Below the pieces are notes generated by a model, which saw only the letters and a program-made list of their open reading frames with translations, had not been told where the DNA came from and did not search any database. DNA of 57,485 bases from positions 1 to 57,485 of the IMG/VR virus record IMGVR_UViG_3300044712_000163. One strand, given 5' to 3'. The stretch comes from a virus. This document shows positions 42,884 through 53,000 of the stretch, in pieces (the stretch's first letter is position 1; each line of letters opens with the position of its first letter). The position numbers and the translations under genes are program-made.

Positions 42884-45847
42884 ATGAATACCCTTGAGTT
42901 TTTTCAGGCGATACTGCCCGCCGAAGGGACTTACTTTCTCGCTTTATTTAAGCCTGGCTTTGACGCACCTGCTCACAAGGCATTTGATAGTCTAGAAGCT
43001 ATGGCTGAGGCTGTATCTAAGATTGAGCAAACTAATCCCACATGGAGCACCTATCATGCTTGTGCTTCGTACAACGGCGCTTTTGTAGAAAAAGATGGAA
43101 AGAAAAAATACCGTGTCAAAGAAAACTGGGACAAAGCCAAATCATTTTGGGCTGACATCGATTGTGGAGAAGACAAGGCATCAGAGGGTAAAGGGTATGC
43201 GACTAAACGAGAAGCTGCGCAAGCTATTGTTAAGTTCTGCACCGAGACCGGCTTTCCACGCCCAATGTTCATTGATTCAGGAAACGGAATACATTGTTAC
43301 TGGCCCCTCAGTAAAGCTATACCTGCAGATGCTTGGATACGAATTGCCTATGCACTCAAGTCCTTATTTGCGCATCACGGATTATTAGTAGACCCATCAA
43401 GAACTGCAGACTTTGCATCCATCTTACGACCAGTTGGCTCATACCATAAGAAAGGTCAGCCTAAGGAAGTTGTATGCAAACAGTTAGCAGTCGAGAGTAA
43501 TCCACGTGACTTTGCAGCCTTGGTAAAAGAACTTGTTAAAGACATTAAAGTCCAACAGCCACCAAAAGCTGCACCTGTTATTTCTCAGGAGATGTTAGAT
43601 GCCAATGCTGATTTACTTGGTCATATCCCTAATTCTGTTTCTATTCCTGTGTCAGCTATTAAGGTGGCTGAGCGGTGCAACCAAGTTGCAGAAATGCGAG
43701 ATATGCGTGGTGATGTTGGTTATGATCAGTGGCGTGGCGTCATTGGCATTATTAAACATTGCGTTGAAGGCGACACATTAGCCCATGAATGGAGTAGCGG
43801 ACATGAGCATTACACATATGAAGCTACACAGTCTAAGTTAGATACTTGGTCTACACCACCAGCTACATGTGAGTTCTTCTCAAAATGCAACCCAAAGGGC
43901 TGCGAAGGTTGTACACAAAAAGGCAAAATCAAAACCCCTATGGTTTTAGGTCGTGTCAGTGAACAACAAAAAGATTTAGTAGTAGAAGCTGAGATCGATG
44001 GCGAAGTAATGGAAGTCGAGATACCTGAGTTTCCTAAAGGATTCAGATGGTTAGGTGATTCCATGGTTCGTGAGATGGAAGACAAAGACGACATCTTGCA
44101 TCAGTTCCAGTTTAGCCGTACATTGTTTTACCCATTACATCGTATCCGCAAGGAAGACGGCACATTTTGTTTAGGTATGCGAGTGCATTTGCCTACAGGT
44201 AAGACTCGTGATTTTACGATTGATACATCCTTACTGGCATCCCCACAAAAGCTAGCTGAACAACTATGTGACTACGAAGTAGCAACAACTAACAACAAAG
44301 ACTCGAGTTTGCATATGACTGCATACCTTAAAGACTACCTGTTCAAGTTAATGAACGAAGCCGAAGAACTAAATACACTTACTACATTTGGCTGGCATTA
44401 TGATAACCAAGCATTCCTCTTAGGGGATAGACTTTATCATCGTGACGGTACAGTGCGTAAGGTATTAGTCGGAGGCTATGCTGCAGATAAGTTAAATGCA
44501 TTACCTGCTCCTATCGGAACTGCTGAGGGGTATGCGAAAGCGTTGAACTTCTTATATGCTCGTAAAGGCATGCAACCGATGCAGTACGTTATAGCATCAC
44601 ACTTTGGCTCTATCCTGACTCCATTTTGTGATTCGATGTATCACGGCTTGATGCTGGTTGTAACAGGTGGTGACTCAGGTAAGGGCAAGACCACAGTATG
44701 TAACTCAGCACTATATGCATTTGGTGACGCACAGAAGTTGCAGTTGTCTGGCGAGAAGGGTGCGACTATGAATGCACGATACAGCTTTATGTCTGCATTT
44801 AAAAACGTTCCGGTTCTTATGGACGAATTAACTTCATTACCAAATGACCAGTTGTCTGAGTTAGCGTATCAAATCTCCATGGGTCATGAGAAAGAGCGTA
44901 TGCGTATCAAGAATACTGGTATGCGATTCTCAGAAGCTCAAACATGGGATATGAGTCCAAGTGGTACTGCCAACGCTGACATGCATGGTAAGTTAGCTGG
45001 TATGAATCAAAACTCTCAAGCTGAAGCCGTACGTATTATTCAGATTAAGATTGACCAGTACCCAGAAACAAAGCTAGAAGTTGAAGAAGTAGAGCCTAAC
45101 CGTAAAATGATTGAACTCAATCGTGGAGCCGCAGGCGATAAATACATCAGATATGTTGTGTCTAACCTAGATACGATTATTGAGAAACTTACTGAGGTCG
45201 GTAAGCGTATCCATAAAGACGTACCTGACAGTAAATATCGTTTCTATCGTAACCACGCAATGTGTTCGCTCACTGCAATTCAAATCACAAACGAGTTAGG
45301 TATTACAAACTTTGACTTTGAAGCGTTGTATGAATACACCGTTGAGTTGTTCTTGCAGTTAGCAGAATCAGTAGCCGAGAATAATACCTTGACACCTGAG
45401 GATGCACTGAACAATATGATTGGCGAGTTGTCTCCTAGAATCATTGTGACCACAGAGTATCGTGACCGCAACGATGGACGAGGCCCTGAGACAGTCAGAA
45501 TTAGCGGTAACACAGGCCCAGCAGGACGTTACATCACTGGGAATGCGAACATCAAAGGTAATGACTTGGCTGGTAAGTTGTTCTTATGCCGTCAAGAATT
45601 TATCAAGTGGTGTAAAGACCATCGGGTTGACGAACATGCAGTGCTATCGTTTGCTCAAAACGCTGGTTTATTAGTCCCATGGAAAGAGAAGTTCACCATC
45701 GGACGTGGATCAAGTATTACGACAGGTAACACCCGTTGCGTTGTGATTGATATTAATAAGCTGCAAGGTATGACGAGTAATGCTCCCAAGCTAACTGTAC
45801 ACACGTCTACCCCAGTTCAATCAGGTAACACAGTCGTAAATATTTGA
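42884..45847 (+). CDS. Primase-helicase (AEP-like and DUF927-like)
   Basis: The 987-aa protein seems to join priming and unwinding. The N-terminal domain has 'SFWADIDCG' (Asp91, Asp93), 'SGNGIHCYW' (132-140) and 'DPSRTADFASILRPVGSYHK', the archaeo-eukaryotic primase-type motifs. After a CxxC cluster 'CEFFSKCNPKGCEGCTQ', the C-terminal half is a DUF927-type ATPase with Walker A 'GGDSGKGKTT' (Lys602) and Walker B 'PVLMDEL' (Asp647, Glu648). It would open the fork and prime for DNA polymerase A. It is the last early gene. Confidence 0.82.
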   Translation: MNTLEFFQAILPAEGTYFLALFKPGFDAPAHKAFDSLEAMAEAVSKIEQTNPTWSTYHACASYNGAFVEKDGKKKYRVKENWDKAKSFWADIDCGEDKASEGKGYATKREAAQAIVKFCTETGFPRPMFIDSGNGIHCYWPLSKAIPADAWIRIAYALKSLFAHHGLLVDPSRTADFASILRPVGSYHKKGQPKEVVCKQLAVESNPRDFAALVKELVKDIKVQQPPKAAPVISQEMLDANADLLGHIPNSVSIPVSAIKVAERCNQVAEMRDMRGDVGYDQWRGVIGIIKHCVEGDTLAHEWSSGHEHYTYEATQSKLDTWSTPPATCEFFSKCNPKGCEGCTQKGKIKTPMVLGRVSEQQKDLVVEAEIDGEVMEVEIPEFPKGFRWLGDSMVREMEDKDDILHQFQFSRTLFYPLHRIRKEDGTFCLGMRVHLPTGKTRDFTIDTSLLASPQKLAEQLCDYEVATTNNKDSSLHMTAYLKDYLFKLMNEAEELNTLTTFGWHYDNQAFLLGDRLYHRDGTVRKVLVGGYAADKLNALPAPIGTAEGYAKALNFLYARKGMQPMQYVIASHFGSILTPFCDSMYHGLMLVVTGGDSGKGKTTVCNSALYAFGDAQKLQLSGEKGATMNARYSFMSAFKNVPVLMDELTSLPNDQLSELAYQISMGHEKERMRIKNTGMRFSEAQTWDMSPSGTANADMHGKLAGMNQNSQAEAVRIIQIKIDQYPETKLEVEEVEPNRKMIELNRGAAGDKYIRYVVSNLDTIIEKLTEVGKRIHKDVPDSKYRFYRNHAMCSLTAIQITNELGITNFDFEALYEYTVELFLQLAESVAENNTLTPEDALNNMIGELSPRIIVTTEYRDRNDGRGPETVRISGNTGPAGRYITGNANIKGNDLAGKLFLCRQEFIKWCKDHRVDEHAVLSFAQNAGLLVPWKEKFTIGRGSSITTGNTRCVVIDINKLQGMTSNAPKLTVHTSTPVQSGNTVVNI

Positions 45848-45848
45848 G

Positions 45849-45895
45849 GTACTATCTAGGTGCTAGCACTGCCATGTTAGCATCTCCTGTAGTAC
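45849..45895 (+). repeat. 47-base hairpin after the primase-helicase
   Basis: GTACTA (45849) pairs with TAGTAC (ending 45895). Inside it AGGTGCTAGCA pairs with TGTTAGCATCT over 11 positions, two of them G-U. The clean long hairpin lies right after the stop and just before the terminator. It may stabilise the 3' end of the early transcript or be a processing site. Confidence 0.55.
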
Positions 45896-45904
45896 AAACT
45901 TAAA

Positions 45905-45940
45905 CCCCTCTTAGGATTTTTATTCTGAGAGGGGCTTTTT
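45905..45940. terminator. Bidirectional terminator between convergent units
   Basis: CCCCTCTTA (45905-45913) pairs with TGAGAGGGG (45926-45934, one G-U). It is followed on the plus strand by CTTTTT and on the minus strand by TTTAAGTTT. It ends the early block and also the last minus-strand HNH gene, whose codons overlap its right arm. Confidence 0.82.
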
Positions 45941-46282
45941 TATCCAACCAAGTTGATGCGCTGTTTTTAATCTATGGCAGTTAGCACATAAAGTTTGAAG
46001 ATTACTAATAGCATTGTTAGCATGATTACCATCGATGTGGTCTACATCTAATTGGCATGTATGCACCGGAACAAACCCGCAAGAAGCGCAAACAGGTTTT
46101 TTAAATTTTCTATAGGGTTTTTGGTCTTTCCCCCTAGAATGTCCTAGTTTCTTTTTCCCGTATTTTTTGTAGCAGTTTTTACAACAAAATAGTTGATGTG
46201 ATGTAGTCGGCTTGAATAACCCTACACACTCTTTACAGGCTTTTTCAGGGTGATTTACCCGTTTATATTTTTCTTTACTCAA
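45920..46282 (-). CDS. HNH endonuclease
   Basis: The 120-aa protein starts at TTG 46282 (overlapping the upstream stop, TTGA type). Cys-rich zinc knuckles 'CKECVGLFKP' and 'CCKNCYKKYG' precede 'CASCGFVPVHTCQLDVDHID', 'GNHANNAISNLQTLCANCHR', the HNH core. The C-terminus is encoded inside the terminator. Likely a free-standing homing enzyme at the end of the virion block. Confidence 0.85.
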   Translation of the reverse strand: MSKEKYKRVNHPEKACKECVGLFKPTTSHQLFCCKNCYKKYGKKKLGHSRGKDQKPYRKFKKPVCASCGFVPVHTCQLDVDHIDGNHANNAISNLQTLCANCHRLKTAHQLGWIKKPLSE

Positions 46283-46413
46283 TCTTCGATGTTGTATTCA
46301 AGATAGAATCGAACTATTCCTAGGTCTAAGACCACAAAATCCCCGTAGTCATCAGAGTTTACAAATTCAATCCCCACCATAAAACCTTTAATCCAGTATA
46401 GGCTGAGTATCAT
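46279..46413 (-). CDS. Small 44-aa protein
   Basis: ATG at 46413 overlaps the upstream stop (ATGA). The product (MILSLYWIKGFMVGIEFVNS) is hydrophobic at its start and ends 'VVLDLGIVRFYLEYNIED', a beta-type peptide. Short proteins like this lie at the end of phage structural operons. Its size makes a firm call impossible. Confidence 0.5.
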   Translation of the reverse strand: MILSLYWIKGFMVGIEFVNSDDYGDFVVLDLGIVRFYLEYNIED

Positions 46414-46685
46414 TTGCAGTTCCAACGCTTGAGTGATGCAGCTTTACGAGTCGGTTTACCATTCTCATCCTTCATTGGCCCAGGCATGCCTGACATGCGA
46501 GCACAGAAAGACTTACGACGGCCTTCATCAGCCTTAGTTTTGGGGTGTGGAGCAGGAGCTTTAAGATTAGACCCTGTTTCACGGTTGTATTTCTCTCGCC
46601 CCTTAGCAGTTAAACCAGCGCCTTTTGAGACTGGTAACTTCTCTCCACGTCCTACAGCTAGGGATACTCCCTTTTTAGTTGCCAT
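46410..46685 (-). CDS. DUF6321-like small protein
   Basis: The 91-aa protein has 'GAGLTAKGREKYNRETGSNL', 'RRKSFCARMSGMPGPMKDE' and 'AASLKRWNC', the pattern I associate with DUF6321 (widespread phage proteins near structural genes). It is very basic. It may bind DNA in the head or assist assembly. It overlaps both neighbours. Confidence 0.75.
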   Translation of the reverse strand: MATKKGVSLAVGRGEKLPVSKGAGLTAKGREKYNRETGSNLKAPAPHPKTKADEGRRKSFCARMSGMPGPMKDENGKPTRKAASLKRWNCK

Positions 46686-47044
46686 TATTTCTTCCTTGTT
46701 GATGGGCGCTTCTTAGCCGCCACTGCGGTTTTTACAGGATTAGCCACATGCTTCTTCGGCTTTTCCATGATGTATTTTACAAGCTCAGGATTGTCGGCAA
46801 GTAAGGCATATACTGCAGTTCCCAAGCCGCAAACTTGCTTCTCAGACATTTTAAGCTGCATGCAGTAGTCGATAGCATGGATGGCTTCATGTAAGAGAGT
46901 GTCTCGTTCCATCCCGTGGGCGATACCTTCTGCGACTTTGATCGTCTGCGTTTGGTCGTTACACTCACCATAATCTTCCCCCAACTTCATCGTTTGTACT
47001 TCGTAATTCTTACCTACAATTCGCAATACTTTTGGCAATGGCAT
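46685..47044 (-). CDS. Putative HExxH metalloprotease-like protein
   Basis: I start at ATG 47044 (MPLPKVLRIVGKNYEVQTMK). An in-frame start at 47104 would overlap the giant virion gene by 60 bases. The 119-aa protein has 'TLLHEAIHAIDYCMQ' with His52, Glu53 and His56, a zinc-type protease motif, and a Lys/Ala-rich tail ('KKHVANPVKTAVAAKKRPST'). Such short phage proteins may be peptidases or zinc-binding structural parts. A third ligand is not clear. Confidence 0.65.
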   Translation of the reverse strand: MPLPKVLRIVGKNYEVQTMKLGEDYGECNDQTQTIKVAEGIAHGMERDTLLHEAIHAIDYCMQLKMSEKQVCGLGTAVYALLADNPELVKYIMEKPKKHVANPVKTAVAAKKRPSTRKK

Positions 47045-47045
47045 T

Positions 47046-50000
47046 TTATAACTCCGATGTTTTCTTAACAAAGCCACGATTAGCCTTGTTGTATTGAACT
47101 CCACCAGTTACATTGCGCTCACGTTTCTTCTGCTCTTGTGGTGCTTTTAATAAATTAGACAATGGTTGTTTTGTGTAACCATTCTTAGCACGGGATTCTT
47201 GTAGATTTTTCCACTCTTCACGAGCTTCGCTTAAACCTGCATTGTCACCTTCTTTATACGCACGTACGTACTCACGTTTGATGTCGCTGGCCTTCTCATT
47301 ATAAAACTCATCGTACTGGAATTTAGCGGCATTTAAGAAATTTCTATCGATGATTGGCTTAGTAGGAAGACCCAAAGCCACCATAAAGGCATCTACAGCC
47401 CCAATATCTTCAGGCTTCATAACTACGTCACCAGCACGGGTTGTAATGCCCTCAGTAGCGTAGCGCTCGGCTTTTAGTATATTTCCTAGACCGGATGGCA
47501 AAAGCTGCTCCAAGCCCTTCTGGTAGTCCCCAGAGCCAATATAGTTAATACCGTCTGCAGCTTTAAGGGTTAAGCCACCAAATGGGCCAGTTAAGAGTGC
47601 GTATCCTGCAGCAGGCAAATCCTTACGGGTGAACTTAACGTCTGTATATGGCAGGATAGACAGCATCTGACCCATACCTAACTTACCAGAAACATCCACA
47701 CCTAAAGCAGCAGGAACGCCCTTAACCAGTAAATCTGCCAAACTATCGTCGCCAATAGCACGGCGCAGAGCAAGCTCAGGATTATCAGGTTCATCTTCGT
47801 CACCAAACAACATTCCATACAGCGCCGCAATTGCGGCAAAACCAGGCAAGCCCATCAAACCACCCATAACTGCAGTGTGCCCAATGGTGTAAGCAAGGGC
47901 TTTTTTACCGATTAAACGAGTGGCAGCATCTTCGCCGTTAAAAGCATCGTTATATAAACGGGCAATCAAACTAATCTGAATCAGCTGGAACTTACGGAAT
48001 TGTGTAGCTAGTCGACCTAAACCTTGGCGGGTAATGCGAGGAGCATTAAATGCACTGTAGTCACCGTGAGTTGTGTATATAATCTTGTCAGCATAGTCAG
48101 TTGCACGAGTCGGATTAGAGTTTTTAACTTCCAAACGGTATGCAGCTACAGCTGTGGCAACACGGTTAATGGTTTCGATGTCTTGAGCCATACCACGGAG
48201 CAACTCAGTTGCACGGCCAAACTTAGCTAACTTAGCATCTTCAGTAGACCTCCAACGACCTAAGTCTTGCTCTAAGCTAATGTCGATACGGCCCCGGTTA
48301 ACGAGAACTTCGACCACATTTCGTACATCCTCTGGCAGCTTGTTATAGCTATTCTCGCTTAAGCCATGTTTCTTGATTACGCTGGCAATATCGTTATAAG
48401 CACGAGTCATCTCTTTCCAGCTACGGGCATAGCCGTGTTTGCCACCTATCACAGGCAGTGACATCATGAACGGCTGCGTCATGTTTTGTAGGTAGTAAGC
48501 TGGGTTTGTCAATAACATCCATGCAGAAGTAGTGCTCAGTGCTTTATCCATGAATGGCGATGGGCGATACTCCATACCCATAAAGTGGCGCTTCATGAAC
48601 TCGTTGTAGTACTGACGACGCTCAGCTCGTGTGCCAGGGCTATCGCTAGAATCGGTTTCTTTCTTCATCTCACGGAGAATGTCGTAGATGTTACCTGTGT
48701 TCTCTAGGGATGAAATAAAGCTAGCTGTAGCACGACCTTGAGTAGCAAATGCTCTCATCATGTCTTTTTCTGCACCACCAATACCACGGCGACGGCGCTC
48801 AGACTGACGAGCAGACTGCTCAGAAAGTAATGTCAAATGCAGGTCAGCAAGTAAACGGTTTACAGCACGTTCAGACGCATCACTTAAGTTAGAGTCTTTA
48901 GTGTCTTCTACGAGGTTGCGTAACCGATGGAAGGTACTCTGGATGTCACGACCGCCATAGTTGTTGCTAGTATCTTTTTCAAAATCTTCGACTTGAGCGT
49001 AGTTAGCAGCTTCTGTACGAGCAATAGCTTTAGCTTCACCAACGGTTTCAGCGAACTGAACAAAGTAATGTAAGTCGTTCTTTTCTAATTCACGCAGCTT
49101 TTTAGCAGCTTCAGCTTTTACATCAGGTGCAGAGTTAGGATCGTTTACAACCTTCTCAGTATCAATGTACTGCTGGGACTTACCTACAACCACAAAGTCA
49201 CCAAAGCGCTTCAATGGAGCATAAGGCTTCTTGCTGTTAATACGCATCAAAGTGCGGTAGTCAGTTAAGCTAGCAGCTTTCTTTTTGATTAAGTCTTGCT
49301 CTTCTTCGACCTTACCAGCTTTCTTAGCAGCATCGATTAAAGCGTCATATTCAGTATTAATGTTGTCTACTACAGACTTTTGCATAGCTAGCAGTGTGCT
49401 CTGACCATGGGCAAATACACGCTTAATGATGTCTTGAGCTGGCGCTGGCATGGAGTCAAAGCGATCCTTCATATCAGGATCAATGTCTTTAGTCTCATCA
49501 AAGTTCTTAATCCAGCCTGGGTTATATGCCCATTTGCCATCACGAGTAGAATCCATCAAGAACTTATTAACACTGTTCTCGCCTGTACCTTTTACCTCAT
49601 TAGGCAGTTTGTCGTAGGCCTGTAGGATGTCATCTACTTGACGCTCTAAACGAGTACGGATAGCCTGACGCTCTTTCATCAAGTTAACGTATTTCTTAAC
49701 CGATGGAATAAACTTGCTAGCAATATCTGCTAAGTCTTCTGTAAACGCAGCGTATGGAACAGCGTTCTTAGCAAAGTTCTCAATAGTATCAGTCACATAA
49801 CGAACTGGCTTTTGGACTTCTTTAGGCAGTTTGTCTAGCTGTTTATCAGCTTGCTGACGAGCTTTAGATAAGCTTAGCTGCTTTGGGCCGGCTTCTTCTG
49901 CTCTTCTTTGAACAATACTGATAGCGGCTTGCGGGCGTTCGGGGGCGTTACGATTTTTGAATCGGACAACCCTTTCTGCTGTAGTTGTTGCCTTCTGGAT

Positions 50001-53000
50001 TTGAAGCGCTTTTGTAGACTTGATGTCATTAATAACCTCTGCAAAGTATGCTGCTGTAATTGGGGCTTCACGCTCTAATAGGCGCTTGGCATTAGGGTCT
50101 GTGTACACAGTAAAAGCTTGAGCAAACATTTCTAGCTCTACCTTTACTGCTGTATCTAAATCTGTAAACTTTTGTACGTCAAATGGATAAGCCAAAAACT
50201 CATTCCAACGGCTGCTATTTTGATAGAGAGAATAAAGTTCTTTAGCAACTTTACCTACAGGAGTTAGTACTCCGTTTTTCAAAACCACGCTCATCTCTGG
50301 CTGGGCAGAATAGACACCACCATGTGGCGCCATATCGACTGCATGGCCGATTTCATGGCGAGCAGTTTCACCTATATAAGCTTCGCTACCGACTCCAACG
50401 TTGACTGTAATTTTGTAGCGTCCGCCAAGTGACTCAATAGATCCAGGTTCTGCCTTAGGGTCGTTAATAGTCGCCCAGTCAGACACAAAGTCTAATGCGT
50501 TTGGGATACCTGTAATGTCTAAGTAGTTACGAATGCGGTCAAACCCAGGCTGTTCTTCTATTTCATCAAAAAAGAAAGTCTGCGCTGATTTGCTATAGAG
50601 TTTAGGTTCCTTAGCTAATTTAACTAATTCAGTCTGGACATCAGCAGGAGTCCAGTTCTCTTCCCCAAAGCTAATCCAGTCAGCTTGCTGTTCTTCTGAA
50701 AGGTCGGCAAACTTAGGTGCTTCTGGGAAATCTTTTATGCCTTCGTCCCACGCTTTAGCTGCGGCTTCTTCGTCGGTTTCACCTTCTTGACGTGCTCTGG
50801 CAACTTCGACCCTTTCGGTGTCTTGCTTTCGAACTCCTTCGCTAGCTGCGGGTTTGTTGCGTACAGCTTTCTTCTCTGTGCTTGGCTTTTGAACGGCACT
50901 TGGTTCTCCTTTTGCTACACGAACTTCTTGGCGACGCAGCAATTCAGCCACGATCTCATCGAGTTCTTCTACAGTTGTGTTCTCATCAGCAGCTAAGTTA
51001 TTGAGTTCAAAGTCTTTTAACTGGCTAATCTCTTTAGTCTTTAGCTTACGACGAGTACGGTTTTGGGCTGAGGCGTCTTCAAGTTCAGTAGCTCCGCTTA
51101 CATCAGGATTAAATACACGGAATCCAGACGGGCCGCCTTCTTCACCTGTGGATACTTCTTCTGTGCCAAGGCGCATATCTTCATCAGATGTAGCAACATT
51201 GGTGTCATCCACGTTCAAGCCAGAAGTTTCTTCTGTCGGTGCTTCAGTCAATAACTCTTCGTTAACAACCTGCTCTTCAGCTACAGTTTCTTCCTTAGAC
51301 ATAAGCTCAAGGAAGTTACCCATTTCTTCTTTAGAGATACCCATATTACGAGCAGCTAAAAGAATACGTGGGCCCCAAGTTTCTTGGGCCTGTGGGCCAG
51401 CAATCTGGTTTACACGAGCATCAGATATACCGAACTCTTTAGCGATTTGTGCTTGAGTCTGGTCTTTAGATAAAACAGCTAAAACAATCTTAGCGTCACG
51501 CTCACCAAAAGCTCTGGTTATTACTTGATTAATAACCTTTAAAGCGTCTTCACGCTCAGAGCTTACTTGCGCTTCTTGATTGCTGCTCTGATCGGGAACA
51601 GTGACCCTACTTCCACCGGTGCTGGTGCTTGTGGGTATTCCGCCACTTGGAATGGCTCCAGTTTGGAGGCCAAGCGATCCCGCTCCGACACTTCCTGATT
51701 GGATGGGTTGAACGCTAGTGGGTCGAACATCCCCAGGTTTTTCTCCGCTTGCTTGAGTTGCTCCGCTTTGCTCTGGAACTGCTCGAAGCCCGGCATTGGT
51801 TTGCAATTGCAATTGCTCATTTGATGCTCCTTTTTTAGGTGTTGTTTCTGCTGCTAATTGTTGTAAAGACACAAACGCAGGCGAATCTGTGCCAGTAATC
51901 GATTTATAAAAGCTGTTAAGCTGGTCTGCTTCTTTAAGAGCTTTAGGCCCTTCAAGGGTGTTAATAATAGCCTCGACACGACCAACTGCGTCATCTACTC
52001 CAGTAGCATCAGCTAAGCCATAATCGGATAAAAATTTAACTGCAGCATTGTTTACAGACTTAGGAGTGGCTTTTTGGTCAATCTTTAAAGCGCCTGAATT
52101 AACTGCTGCGCCAATCATAAATTTAAGCTCGTCACCTAAACCTTGATTTAGGTCTTCCATGCCTTGAATAAACTGTTGGGCTTGAGCAGTAGTAAAGAAC
52201 TGTTTGTTACCAATACGATATTGGTTCGCTACATCTAATGGCTTAATACCATAGACGGCTGACTTGTAGTTAAACTCTTGTTGCGCTGCTTCGCTTTGGG
52301 CTTGCGCTTGTTCTACTGCTTGTTGTTGAGCTATGGCATCAGCTTCTTGCTTTGCTTCTGTTCTAATCTGGTCTAGCTCTGCCTGTTGCTGTTTGATGGC
52401 GTCAAGTTGTAGTGGGGTATCTGTAGCAATCTCAGAACTATTAGCATCAATAGCCTTATTGATAGCATTACCATCGGGAGATGGCTCACCAGCACTAATG
52501 TTTGTAGACCCTGGCAATAAGCTGTCAGGTTGTTTAGTCATTGCACCTACTGCAAGACCTGTACCACCACCAAGCATACCGCCTAGTACAGCAGAACCTA
52601 CAACACCAGAAGAGATTTGAGTTTCTGGAGCGTATTGCTTTGCAGCAATGTTAGCTGATAATTTAGTAGAGCCTTCTTCAAATGCTTCGGAAGCAAACTC
52701 TGTAAGACCTGTTTTGAGGATAGATTTCGTACCAGTGGCAAGGGCTTTTTCAGCACCTGGGAGTAACGTAGTAGCAGCGCCAATAGCAAATGGCACAGCA
52801 GAAGCTTTACGAGCAGCATCAGTAGCTAAGCGCTCACGTTCTTCGATTGGCAAATTAACCAAGCTAGGGGAATTAATTACAGTCTGATATGCATCACCAG
52901 CGGCATCGCCACCAGCTAGTACACCGGTAGTTGCAGCACCTGATCCTAGAGCTACACGACCTGCAGCTCTTTCACTAAGATTTAATGCGCCGCCAAGGAT

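Noticed and set aside
47046-47104. Longer start for the HExxH gene at 47104
   Set aside because: It would lie inside the C-terminus of the giant gene and lacks a ribosome site; 47044 is favoured.
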